Assembly: GCA_017936285.1 (NCBI GenBank)
Contig: JAGBFU010000056.1
Coordinates: 1 to 51,966, forward strand
Source of the DNA: Marinifilaceae bacterium
Lineage (GTDB): Bacteria > Bacteroidota > Bacteroidia > Bacteroidales > Marinifilaceae
Direction of reading: 5' to 3'
Length of the DNA: 51,966 nucleotides
Notes under the pieces: generated by a model
What the model was told of the DNA's origin: nothing
What the model saw: the letters and a program-made list of their open reading frames with translations, nothing else
Databases searched by the model: none
Made by a program: the position numbers and the translations under genes
In this document: one piece after another, positions 23,524-32,295 of the stretch
How positions within the stretch are numbered: the first letter of the stretch is position 1
Layout of the letters: the number at the start of each line of letters is the position of its first letter

Positions 23524-26097
23524 TTAAAATTCCTGTCCTAAAACAAAGTGGAACTGAGAGCCACTTGCATCCGAGCGACCCGGTACCTTATCGAATCCGT
23601 AACCCCAGTCAATTCCCAACATTCCCAACATCGGCAAGAAAACTCTGACACCAAGACCTGCAGAACGATATAGATTAAATGGCTCAAAGTCTTTGATTCT
23701 TGCCCATGAGTTTCCAGCCTCAAGGAACGAAAGCACATAAATCGTCGCAGCATCTTTCAACGAAACAGGGTATCTTACCTCCATTGTGAATTTAGAGTAT
23801 ACCGCGGCATCTGAAGCTGTAGCAATAAAACTTGATCCCGCATTGGTCAGAGAACCATTCGCATATCCACGCAATCCGATATACTCACGTCCATACAAGC
23901 TATATCCAGACATTCCATCTCCTCCCATCTCATATCCTTCAAATGGAGAGCGATGATCCTTATTGTAGTGTCCCAAATAACCATACTGAGCATTCATATA
24001 CAAAACAGTTTTGTTTTGCTTGTCAAGCGGGACAAATACCTTTCCGTTAAATTTCCATTTATGATACTCAACCCATCTATATCGCTCCTCGCTGGTCATG
24101 TTCTTGTTTGCATAGTTTTTACCATTAAAGAGAGAGTATGGAGGAGTAAAACTCAATGACAACGAGAAATCACTTCCTGAACGGGTGTAGTTAGGATTAT
24201 CAATTGAAGATCTTCTTATGGTTGTCGTAATTGCGAGATTATTTGATGTTCCATTCTCAAAAACATAGTAAGGCCAGTTTTTCAAGTCATAGTGCTGGTA
24301 CGACAACCCATTGTACATTGTAAAATAGTCATCAGGCCACTTCAGACGTCTTCCCAAACCAACACTCAATCCCCATATATTCATATGCTGGGAATCATCA
24401 TAATCGGCAGCTGACTGTCCTCCACTATTCACATAGTATGAACGTCTGTAGTAATTTGATGAGTATCCACTCTGATGTGAATAGAATGCACTTACGCTTA
24501 ATGAATTTGGCTTTTTACCTCCAAGCCACGGCTCAACAAATGAAACCGAGAAGTTTGAGTAAAACTTACCATTAGTCTGGGCATTCAAGCTAAAAGTCTG
24601 GCCGTCGCCCTGAGGTAATGGACGATATGTCTTGAAATTGAAGATATTTCTCATTGAGAAGTTGGTAAAGGTCAAACCGACAGATGCGATAATCATACCG
24701 GCTCCCCAACCTCCCGATATTTCAACTCGGTCATTTCCCTTCTCTTTCAATCCGAATCCAATATCAACAGTACCATTCTCCTGATTTGGCACAATCGTCA
24801 ACTTTTCACCGAGCACCTCAGGATCAAAGTGTCCAAGGTTAGCAAGCTGATGAATACTGCGCATAATATCCTCTCGGCTATATAACTCTCCCGGATACAC
24901 ATACAACTCTCTTCGAATCACATGCTCATGTGTCTTATCATTTCCGGTAATATCAACTCTATTGATTGTTGCTTGAGCTCCCTCCACTACTCTGATCTCT
25001 ATGTCTATAGAGTCTTTTCCAACTATTCTTTCTGTCGGATAGACATTCGCAAACAGATATCCCTGGTTTGTATAAAAGGCATTCAACAAGCTCTCCTCTT
25101 CATCTTTAAGCTGATCATTGAATAATTTCTTATTGTAAACATCTCCCTTGCTGATGCCAATATACTCATTCAACATTTCAGAGTCATATACGGTGTTACC
25201 AATCCAGATAAGGTTGTTGAAATAGTATCTGTTTCCCTCATCTACATTGATAACAATCTTGACTCGTTTGTCAGAGAGCGGTATCACGCTATCCGAAACA
25301 ATCATTGCATCGCGATAACCTCGCTCATTATATTTATCAAGCAAATCATATTTCTCCTCCTCGTATGTCTCCTCTACATACTTGGAAGATTTAAAGAAAT
25401 TCAGAAGGCTTTTTTCTCTTGTACTCTTCATTGAGCGCTTCAATACTGACTCTTTTACGCCTGAATTTCCAACAATTTCAATTTCCTTGATCTTTATCTT
25501 GTTTTTACGCTCTGCATAAACATCAATTATCTCAAAGTTCTTATTATCAGGATCGTCACGCTGAACTATTCTAAGATCCACATTATAATATCCTTTGGCT
25601 TCCAGACTCTCTGTCACTTTTCTGCGAATCGTCTCGATCATGAAATCGTTCATCTGCATTCCCTTCTCAATTCCAAGTGTCTCACGAATTTTCGTCTCTT
25701 CAGATTTCTTCAATCCCCAGAAATTAACCTCAGAGAGCTGATGGGCCGGTTCCAATTGAATTGTAAGATAAGCACTGTCATTCACAACTTTTGAGAGCAA
25801 TATTGTAGCTCCAGAGAAACTCTTCTGATTGTATAAACGTCGAATTGCTCTTGTAATGTCATCTCCAGGAATTTTAACTACCGAACCCACACTTAAGCCC
25901 AGATTCTGAATAATATAACGTTTTTCAAAATCATCATAATTGACATTCTCACCAACAATCTCTACTCCGGCAATCACATACTTCCTGGGCGAGGAGTAGA
26001 ACACCTCGGGCGATGAAATTGTTTGTCCGCTTACATTGGTTAATGCAGCCCAGAAGAGGGCCACTAATAAAATAATATGTCTAACTCTTATGTTCAT
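23524..26097 (-). CDS. bamA: BamA outer-membrane assembly factor
   Basis: An 857-residue central subunit of the BAM complex, which folds beta-barrel proteins into the outer membrane. Signal peptide to about residue 24, five POTRA domains over about 35-440, and a C-terminal 16-strand barrel (about 460-857) ending in phenylalanine (FVLGQEF). The lid-loop motif region appears as GLRGYANGS, matching the conserved (V/I)RG(F/Y). The start overlaps the end of uppS by 17 bases. The uppS-bamA-skp-murI order is typical of the phylum. Confidence 0.97.
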   Translation of the reverse strand: MNIRVRHIILLVALFWAALTNVSGQTISSPEVFYSSPRKYVIAGVEIVGENVNYDDFEKRYIIQNLGLSVGSVVKIPGDDITRAIRRLYNQKSFSGATILLSKVVNDSAYLTIQLEPAHQLSEVNFWGLKKSEETKIRETLGIEKGMQMNDFMIETIRRKVTESLEAKGYYNVDLRIVQRDDPDNKNFEIIDVYAERKNKIKIKEIEIVGNSGVKESVLKRSMKSTREKSLLNFFKSSKYVEETYEEEKYDLLDKYNERGYRDAMIVSDSVIPLSDKRVKIVINVDEGNRYYFNNLIWIGNTVYDSEMLNEYIGISKGDVYNKKLFNDQLKDEEESLLNAFYTNQGYLFANVYPTERIVGKDSIDIEIRVVEGAQATINRVDITGNDKTHEHVIRRELYVYPGELYSREDIMRSIHQLANLGHFDPEVLGEKLTIVPNQENGTVDIGFGLKEKGNDRVEISGGWGAGMIIASVGLTFTNFSMRNIFNFKTYRPLPQGDGQTFSLNAQTNGKFYSNFSVSFVEPWLGGKKPNSLSVSAFYSHQSGYSSNYYRRSYYVNSGGQSAADYDDSQHMNIWGLSVGLGRRLKWPDDYFTMYNGLSYQHYDLKNWPYYVFENGTSNNLAITTTIRRSSIDNPNYTRSGSDFSLSLSFTPPYSLFNGKNYANKNMTSEERYRWVEYHKWKFNGKVFVPLDKQNKTVLYMNAQYGYLGHYNKDHRSPFEGYEMGGDGMSGYSLYGREYIGLRGYANGSLTNAGSSFIATASDAAVYSKFTMEVRYPVSLKDAATIYVLSFLEAGNSWARIKDFEPFNLYRSAGLGVRVFLPMLGMLGIDWGYGFDKVPGRSDASGSQFHFVLGQEF

Positions 26098-26818
26098 TAT
26101 CTTCTCTTACCTGTTCTCCGGTCTTTCCAAATCTACGTTCGCGACCGGCAAAATCCTCAATTGCAACTCTCAAATCCTCCTCACCGAAATCAGGCCAATA
26201 TTTTTTTATGAATCTCAACTCCGCATATGCACATTGCCACAGCAGAAAATTACTTATTCTGCAATCACCCCCAGTTCTGATCAACAGATCCGGATCGGGA
26301 ACTCCGCTGGTTGTCAACTCTGCTTCAAAGCAAGATTCATCTATATCATCAATCTCCCCGGATGAGTATTTTACTGCCAGCCGCTTTGCAGCCCTGACAA
26401 TCTCCCATCGTGCCCCATAGCTGATTGCAAGTATCAGGGTCAAACCTTCATTTGTCTCTGACACTCTTTCTAATTCATCAAACTGTTCAACAACATCGAC
26501 AGGTAAATCCTCCTTATTACCAATAAGTTTAACTCGCACACCGGCACTCATCAACTCCTCAGTTTCACGAATTATTGCCTGTGCCATTAAAGCCATCAAA
26601 GCCTTAACTTCGCTCTCCGGTCTATTCCAATTCTCCGTCGAGAAAGTGTAAAGAGTAAGGTATTTTACTCCCAGTTTCGAAGCCGCCATTACGGTACGCT
26701 TAACCGCATCAACTCCAGCACGATGTCCCTCAACTCGTTGTTGTCCACGTAACTGAGCCCATCGGCCATTTCCATCCATAATGATGGCAATATGCTGAGG
26801 ATTAGCACCCTTACCCAT
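26081..26818 (-). CDS. uppS: Isoprenyl transferase (undecaprenyl diphosphate synthase)
   Basis: Extends farnesyl diphosphate with isopentenyl units to give the C55 carrier lipid for peptidoglycan and O-antigen. The 245-residue protein starts with HIAIIMDGNGRWA, where D15 is the catalytic aspartate, followed by GHRAGVD, TLYTFSTENW and the C-terminal DPDLLIRTGGDCRISNFLLW signature. A -7 element at 26852-26859 gives a leader of about 25-30 bases. This gene works upstream of the DUF368 lipid-carrier translocase found at 29654. Confidence 0.97.
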   Translation of the reverse strand: MGKGANPQHIAIIMDGNGRWAQLRGQQRVEGHRAGVDAVKRTVMAASKLGVKYLTLYTFSTENWNRPESEVKALMALMAQAIIRETEELMSAGVRVKLIGNKEDLPVDVVEQFDELERVSETNEGLTLILAISYGARWEIVRAAKRLAVKYSSGEIDDIDESCFEAELTTSGVPDPDLLIRTGGDCRISNFLLWQCAYAELRFIKKYWPDFGEEDLRVAIEDFAGRERRFGKTGEQVREDNEHKS

Positions 26819-26851
26819 TTTTCTATAAAATTATACCTCTATAAAATCGGT

Positions 26852-26859
26852 CAAAGTTA
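26852..26859 (-). promoter_or_regulatory. -7 element before uppS
   Basis: TAACTTTG on the minus strand, 33 bases before the uppS ATG and inside the 88-base gap after nadK. It suggests an internal start for the uppS-bamA-skp-murI unit. No clear -33 element. Confidence 0.5.
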
Positions 26860-26906
26860 CGAACTATAAGTGAATTTATAAAATTGAGAATGTGAAAAAA
26901 ACCAAA

Positions 26907-27797
26907 TTATTGCTTATTATTTCTCATGTCCTCGCCCCAATATAGCTTCTTACGTACTGTGTCATAGAAGTTTACACCTTTTAACGACACCACATTTATA
27001 GCACTCTCCGCTTTCGAAACTACAACTCTCTTCTTTTCATCACATTTGTACATCTCAGAATCGGCACAAACTACATACTCTCCGGAGCGACTCTCAACAG
27101 CTATCTCCACTCTAGATCCTGAAGGTATGGCCATTGGGCGATGGCTCAGATTGTGCGGTGATACCGGAGTCAAAAGTACCAATCTACAATCAGGGGCTAC
27201 AATTGGACCTCCGGCACTCATTGAGTATGCAGTTGAACCCGTCGGCGTCGAGATAACCAATCCATCTGCCCAGTATGTTGTAAGAAAGTTCCCGTCTACC
27301 CAGACATGAATTGTCAGAAGTGATGCCATATCCGATTTAAGTACAGTAACCTCATTCAGAGCACTCCCCTCTATCTCTCTCTCACCCACACTATAGGCTA
27401 ATGTCTCGCGGGGCAAAATATCGTAATCATCATTGGCGATTGAGTCAATAGCTCTCTCAATGTCCGGCTTTGCAACATTTGCCAGAAACCCCATTCTGCC
27501 ACAATTGATTCCCAGTATAGGAACCCCCTTGTCCCCTATCAGCGATGCTGCACCGAGGAATGAACCATCTCCTCCGACACTCAATAGAATATCAGGGTTA
27601 AAATCACATATATTTCCGCTGTTAAACAACCCATTAAAACCCTCTTTGGCTATTCCGAATTGAAGCAACATCTGCGATGTATTCTCTTCGCATATAATCC
27701 TGAAACCTCGCCTGGCAAGCAAACCTAACAGATGTTTGAAAACTTGAGCCGCATCAGATTGAATTTTTTTGCCATAAAGTGCTATAATCTTACTCAT
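26907..27797 (-). CDS. nadK: NAD kinase
   Basis: Phosphorylates NAD to NADP. A 296-residue protein beginning ATG at 27797 (MSKIIALYGKK); a TTG two codons upstream is a less likely start. Family motifs: LLSVGGDGSFLGA with the catalytic GGDG, NCGRMGFLA, ALNEVTVLK, the TPTGSTAYSMSAGGPI segment and VVAPDCRLVLLTPVSPH. The gene opens the minus-strand run towards uppS and is divergent from the small acidic gene at 27892, with a -7 element on each strand in the gap. Confidence 0.96.
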   Translation of the reverse strand: MSKIIALYGKKIQSDAAQVFKHLLGLLARRGFRIICEENTSQMLLQFGIAKEGFNGLFNSGNICDFNPDILLSVGGDGSFLGAASLIGDKGVPILGINCGRMGFLANVAKPDIERAIDSIANDDYDILPRETLAYSVGEREIEGSALNEVTVLKSDMASLLTIHVWVDGNFLTTYWADGLVISTPTGSTAYSMSAGGPIVAPDCRLVLLTPVSPHNLSHRPMAIPSGSRVEIAVESRSGEYVVCADSEMYKCDEKKRVVVSKAESAINVVSLKGVNFYDTVRKKLYWGEDMRNNKQ

Positions 27798-27824
27798 TTT
27801 CAATCAAATTGATTCTTTTCGGAG

Positions 27825-27861
27825 CAAATTTAATAAAATATCCATTTATTTGTTATCTTTG
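27825..27861. promoter_or_regulatory. Divergent -7 elements between nadK and the small acidic gene
   Basis: TAAATTTG on minus (27825-27832) lies 28 bases before the nadK ATG, and TATCTTTG on plus (27854-27861) lies 31 bases before the ATG at 27892. Both match TAnnTTTG; neither has a clear -33 TTTG. Confidence 0.55.
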
Positions 27862-27891
27862 CTATTCATTTACTTTATAAAGTTTTGAAAT

Positions 27892-28134
27892 ATGTTACCA
27901 AAGTTTCTATTTGCAGACAACTCACGTTTTTCAACTGAGTTGGTCTATGTGGTTCATACAGAAACTCCACGATGTATTATTCAGTGCAGCGTTGAGGAGT
28001 TTGATGAGGAAAATGAGATATTCTGGATTGACCCAGAGCCTGCTCCCGAGGTAATAGAAGAGCTTATGGATATGGCAAGGGACTTCTATGAGGATACTCT
28101 TGACAATGAAGATGAATTAGAGGAGGAATATTAG
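27892..28134 (+). CDS. Small acidic conserved protein
   Basis: An 80-residue soluble protein I cannot assign. The first half is beta-like (LPKFLFADNSRFSTELVYVVHT and a CIIQCS strand). The second half is strongly acidic (DEENEIFWIDPEPAPEV, then a helix ending NEDELEEEY). It has its own -7 element and lies 22 bases before the DUF4301 gene, so it probably leads that unit. Regular codon use and a matching promoter argue for a real gene. Its charge would suit a protein that binds a basic partner, which is speculation. Confidence 0.75.
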   Translation: MLPKFLFADNSRFSTELVYVVHTETPRCIIQCSVEEFDEENEIFWIDPEPAPEVIEELMDMARDFYEDTLDNEDELEEEY

Positions 28135-28156
28135 AAAATTCTAAAAATAAAACACT

Positions 28157-29650
28157 ATGTACACAGAGAAAGATTTAGCTCTATTTGAGGCTCGCGGTGT
28201 AACACCTGAGCAGATAGACAAACAGTTGGAGAATTTCAAAACAGGTTTTAACGCTGTTACATTAACAGCTCCTGCAACAGTTGGTAATGGTATTATCCGT
28301 ATAGAGAAACAGGACGAGGGCATGCTTCTTCTGGCTTACGACAAAGCTGTAAATGAGAAGCAAATAACCAAAATGGTACCGGCTTCAGGTTCTGCGACAA
28401 GAATGTTCAAGGATCTGTTCTCATTCCTAAACGCTGCCGACGATGCAGAGATGCCGGGAAATATTGAGAACTTCTTCACAAAGATTGAATCTCTACCATT
28501 CTATAAATCTCTTGAAAAAACAATAGCTGATTGTGGAGAGTCTCTTAGCGAGTTGAGCGAGAAGGGCGAGTTCAAGAAGATTATGAATTATGTTTTGGTT
28601 GAGGGCCTGAAGTATGGTGACACTCCAAAAGGATTGATTGAGTTCCATACATATGCAGATATGGTCAGAACTCCATTTGATGAGCATCTTGCCGAAGGCG
28701 CGTTATATGGAAGCGTGAAGGGTATATCAAACATCCACTTTACAGTATCAGACGAACATACCGAGAAGTTCAAAAAACATCTTGACGAGGTTGTCAAATT
28801 ATTTGAGAAGAAGTTCGGAATCAAGTATAATGTAAGTTTCTCTATCCAAAAGCCATCTACGGACACCGTCAGCATTGAGAATAACGGAGAGTTGTTGCGC
28901 GACGAGAATGGCAATATCATTTTCCGTCCGGGAGGTCACGGAGCTTTGATTCACAACCTTAATGATCTTGATACCGACATTGTTTTTGTCAAGAATATCG
29001 ATAATGTATCTCCAGACAAAAACAAACCGGACACATGTCTATACAAGAAGTTAATTGCCGGATTGATGGTTGGCCTGCAGGAGAAGATCTTCGGATATTT
29101 GAAGCAACTTGACCAGGAGTCTATTGACGAGGCTGCTCTTAAGGAGATTACCACATTTGCAAAGAACAAATTGGGTTTCAAAGGAGAGAAGGAGGAGTAC
29201 TCTATTGCAGAGTTGAAGGATATGCTTAACCGTCCAATCCGTGTATGCGGAATGGTTAAGAACGAAGGAGAGCCTGGTGGTGGTCCTTTCTGGGTTAAGT
29301 GTGAGAATGGCGAGCGTCTGATGATCTGCGAATCTGCACAGATTAACCTTAAAGACAAAGGCCAGAAGGATATTTTTGACGCATCAACCCACTTCAATCC
29401 GGTTGATTTGGTATGCGGAATCAAAGATTATACCGGCAAGAAGTTTAACTTGTTGAATTATGTTGCAGAGGAACAAGGCTTTATCAACTATAAGTCATAC
29501 AAGGGACGAGATATTGAGGTTCAAGAGCTTCCTGGTTTGTGGAATGGAGCTATGGCTAACTGGATTACCCTTTTCGTTGAGGTTCCATTAACAACTTTCA
29601 CTCCGGTTAAGACAGTATTTGACCTATTCAAACCAGAGCATCAGAATTAA
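28157..29650 (+). CDS. DUF4301 family protein
   Basis: A 497-residue soluble protein of the Bacteroidota family DUF4301, whose function is not established. The N-terminus (residues 3-31, KDLALFEARG and EQIDKQLENFKTGF) is family-typical. PASGSATRMF at 75-84 resembles the nucleotide-binding GxGTRM loop of sugar-phosphate nucleotidyltransferases, and a later HNLNDLDTDIVFVKNIDN stretch (near residue 265) resembles their acidic metal-binding part. A nucleotidyltransferase-like fold is therefore plausible, but the loop is not canonical. The next gene, the DUF368 translocase, starts four bases downstream, hinting at an envelope glycan role. Confidence 0.87.
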   Translation: MYTEKDLALFEARGVTPEQIDKQLENFKTGFNAVTLTAPATVGNGIIRIEKQDEGMLLLAYDKAVNEKQITKMVPASGSATRMFKDLFSFLNAADDAEMPGNIENFFTKIESLPFYKSLEKTIADCGESLSELSEKGEFKKIMNYVLVEGLKYGDTPKGLIEFHTYADMVRTPFDEHLAEGALYGSVKGISNIHFTVSDEHTEKFKKHLDEVVKLFEKKFGIKYNVSFSIQKPSTDTVSIENNGELLRDENGNIIFRPGGHGALIHNLNDLDTDIVFVKNIDNVSPDKNKPDTCLYKKLIAGLMVGLQEKIFGYLKQLDQESIDEAALKEITTFAKNKLGFKGEKEEYSIAELKDMLNRPIRVCGMVKNEGEPGGGPFWVKCENGERLMICESAQINLKDKGQKDIFDASTHFNPVDLVCGIKDYTGKKFNLLNYVAEEQGFINYKSYKGRDIEVQELPGLWNGAMANWITLFVEVPLTTFTPVKTVFDLFKPEHQN

Positions 29651-29653
29651 AAT

Positions 29654-30586
29654 ATGAGTATTAAACATATACTTTTAATGCTTAAAGGTATTGCGATGGG
29701 TGCAGCCGACGTCGTTCCAGGCGTTTCAGGCGGCACCATCGCCTTTATTACAGGCATATATGATGAACTGCTAAAAAGCATTAAGAGCATCAGTGTCGAT
29801 GCTCTTAAACTTTTATTTAAGGGGCACTTCAAGCAGTTTATGCAACATATAAACGGATATTTCCTGATAACACTTCTTAGCGGAGTAGTCATATCGGTAC
29901 TCTCACTGGCCAAACTGATGGTATGGTTGTTGAAGAATCAGCCTATTCCAACATGGTCGTTCTTCTTTGGTTTGATTATTGCTTCATCAATTCTGGTTGC
30001 GACATCGGTCAAGGAGTGGAACTGGAAAACCATCATCAGCAGCTTGATAGGAGTTGGGATTGCCTACTACATAACAATTGCTTCACCGACAACAACTCCA
30101 GATGGCTACTGGTTCATATTTTTAAGCGGAGCTATTGCTATTTGCGCAATGATACTGCCGGGTATTTCCGGTTCATTTATATTGCTTCTGCTTGGTAAAT
30201 ACTCATTCATAATGGATGCAATCAGTCAGTTTAAGCTGGATATTATTTGTGTTTTCGGTGCAGGTGCAGCAATTGGAATCATCTCATTTTCACATCTTCT
30301 GACATGGTTACTTAAACGTTACAATAACATTACCATTGCACTGCTTACAGGATTTATGGTGGGTTCACTGAATAAGGTTTGGCCGTGGAAAAGATGCATT
30401 GAGAGTTATATAGACAAGAATGGTGTGGAACAGCCCCTTACTGAGCAGAGCATCCTCCCATCAAGCTACGAGACCATCGTGGGAGCGGAGGCACATGTAA
30501 CCGAGGCAATAGTGTTCTGCCTTGCAGGTTTGATACTTGTGGGTGGAATTGAGTATATTGCCAAAAGAGTTGAAAAAAGAGCATGA
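29654..30586 (+). CDS. DUF368 membrane protein, polyprenyl-phosphate translocase type
   Basis: A 310-residue polytopic inner-membrane protein. Its N-terminus GIAMGAADVVPGVSGGTIAF is the DUF368 signature, and a second copy-like segment ICAMILPGISGSFILLLLG near residue 165 gives the inverted-repeat layout of the family; about eight to ten helices are visible. Members of this family (PopT) have been shown to help return undecaprenyl phosphate across the membrane for reuse in cell wall synthesis. This links it to uppS and murI in the same window. Its end overlaps aroE by four bases (ATGA). Confidence 0.9.
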   Translation: MSIKHILLMLKGIAMGAADVVPGVSGGTIAFITGIYDELLKSIKSISVDALKLLFKGHFKQFMQHINGYFLITLLSGVVISVLSLAKLMVWLLKNQPIPTWSFFFGLIIASSILVATSVKEWNWKTIISSLIGVGIAYYITIASPTTTPDGYWFIFLSGAIAICAMILPGISGSFILLLLGKYSFIMDAISQFKLDIICVFGAGAAIGIISFSHLLTWLLKRYNNITIALLTGFMVGSLNKVWPWKRCIESYIDKNGVEQPLTEQSILPSSYETIVGAEAHVTEAIVFCLAGLILVGGIEYIAKRVEKRA

Positions 30587-31329
30587 GAGAGTTTGGTTTA
30601 GCCGGCTATCCCTTAGGACACTCCTTTTCAAAAAGGTACTTTACCCAAAAATTTGAGGAGAAGGGGATTGAAGCCACATACAACAACTTCGAGATTGAGG
30701 ATATCAATAGTATCAAGTCAATTATTGATAAATTCCCTGATTTGGAGGGATTCAATGTAACAATCCCACACAAGCAAGCCATTATTCCTCTATTGTCATC
30801 AATCAGCAAAGAGGCGAAGGAGATTGGCGCTGTGAATTGTGTCAAAATTGTCAGGGAGTGTGGAGAATGCAAATTAGTCGGATACAATACCGATGTTATT
30901 GGTTTTGAAGGTGCTTTGCGGGAGTTTTTGGGCGAGGCCTCGCCTGAAAAAGCTCTTGTGCTTGGGAATGGCGGTGCGGCCAAAGCGGTTTGTTATGTCC
31001 TGAACAAAATGGGCATTCAACACCTTATAGTATCAAGACGAGCATCTAAAGTGGGAGAGATTGGATATGAGTCTCTACCTGAAATTATTGCTGACTACAA
31101 ACTGATTGTCAACACAACTCCATTAGGAACATGGCCCAATATTGAAACCTCGCCCGATATTCCATATCAGATGCTAACCACAGAGCATTTTTTATTCGAT
31201 TTAGTCTATAATCCGGAGATGACTAAATTTATGAGCGAAGGGAAAAAAGTTGGCACAAAAGTCTGCAATGGATATAAAATGTTGGTCATGCAGGCCGAGG
31301 CCGGATGGAAAATTTGGAATAATAAGTAA
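30583..31329 (+). CDS. aroE: Shikimate dehydrogenase
   Basis: Reduces 3-dehydroshikimate to shikimate with NADPH in aromatic amino acid synthesis. The 248-residue protein is slightly short for the family (about 270). Shikimate-binding motifs GYPLGHSFSK and FNVTIPHKQAI with the catalytic lysine are present, then GYNTDVIGF and the nucleotide loop GNGGAAKAV, and the C-terminal NGYKMLVMQA. The start is coupled by a four-base overlap to the DUF368 gene. Confidence 0.96.
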   Translation: MREFGLAGYPLGHSFSKRYFTQKFEEKGIEATYNNFEIEDINSIKSIIDKFPDLEGFNVTIPHKQAIIPLLSSISKEAKEIGAVNCVKIVRECGECKLVGYNTDVIGFEGALREFLGEASPEKALVLGNGGAAKAVCYVLNKMGIQHLIVSRRASKVGEIGYESLPEIIADYKLIVNTTPLGTWPNIETSPDIPYQMLTTEHFLFDLVYNPEMTKFMSEGKKVGTKVCNGYKMLVMQAEAGWKIWNNK

Positions 31330-31414
31330 AAAACACTACTTTTACGCAAACGTTTTAGCACGAGAAAGCAGTGTAAGGAAATACATTAAAATAAAATTTA
31401 AACATATTCTCATT

Positions 31415-32290
31415 ATGAGTGGACTAAAAATTGTTGTTCTCGCAAAGCAGGTTCCTGACACAAGAAATGTTGGTAAGGATGCCATGACTCCTGAGGGAAC
31501 AGTAAACAGAGCGGCTCTTCCCGCTATCTTCAATCCCGAGGATTTGAATGCTCTTGAACAGGCATTGAGATTAAAAGATCAAAATCCGGGATCGACAGTA
31601 TCTATCCTAACCATGGGACCAGGACGTGCCGCAGATGTTATCCGCGAAGGTCTGTACCGCGGTGCCGACAACGGCTATCTATTGAGTGACAGAGCATTTG
31701 CCGGAGCAGACACCTTGGCAACATCGTATGCGCTGGCAACAGCCATCAAGAAAATCGGTACTCCAGATCTGATTATAGGAGGTCGTCAGGCTATTGATGG
31801 AGATACCGCACAGGTAGGACCTCAGGTTGCAGAAAAACTCGGACTTACTCAAATTACATACGCAGAGGAGATTCTGGAGTGTGGTAATGGAAAAATCAAG
31901 GTAAAACGCCATATCGATGGCGGTGTTGAGACTGTTGAGGGACCACTTCCTATCGTAATCACTGTTAATGGTTCTGCAGCGCCATGCCGTCCAAGAAATG
32001 CAAAATTGGTTATGAAGTACAAACGTGCAATGGCTCCGATGGAGATGCCTAAAGAGGGGCTGCCATATGCTGAGGAGTATGCAAAGAAAGAGTACCTGAC
32101 AATTACACAATGGAGCGTTGCCGACGTTGACGGAGATTTAACACAATGCGGATTGGCAGGTTCTCCGACCAAAGTTAAAAACGTTGAGAATATCGTATTC
32201 CAGGCTAAGGAGAGTAAATCTTTGAGTGCCAGCGATGAGGATATTGACGGATTAATGAAAGAGTTGTTAGCTAACCATACAATTGGATAA
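31415..32290 (+). CDS. etfB: Electron transfer flavoprotein beta subunit
   Basis: A 291-residue ETF subunit that, with the alpha subunit, carries electrons from or to the acyl-CoA dehydrogenase encoded downstream. It starts MSGLKIVVLAKQVPDT; an upstream in-frame extension to 31250 runs inside aroE and is rejected. Family motifs include AGADTLATSYALA, GRQAIDGDTAQVGPQVAE and PRNAKLVMKYK. The 85-base gap before it contains TACTTTTA (about 31337), one base off the -7 consensus. etfA follows after five bases. Confidence 0.95.
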   Translation: MSGLKIVVLAKQVPDTRNVGKDAMTPEGTVNRAALPAIFNPEDLNALEQALRLKDQNPGSTVSILTMGPGRAADVIREGLYRGADNGYLLSDRAFAGADTLATSYALATAIKKIGTPDLIIGGRQAIDGDTAQVGPQVAEKLGLTQITYAEEILECGNGKIKVKRHIDGGVETVEGPLPIVITVNGSAAPCRPRNAKLVMKYKRAMAPMEMPKEGLPYAEEYAKKEYLTITQWSVADVDGDLTQCGLAGSPTKVKNVENIVFQAKESKSLSASDEDIDGLMKELLANHTIG

Positions 32291-32295
32291 AGATT

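Noticed and set aside
31250..31414. N-terminal extension of EtfB
   Set aside because: It lies inside aroE in another frame and lacks EtfB similarity; MSGLKIVVLAKQ at 31415 is the usual start.
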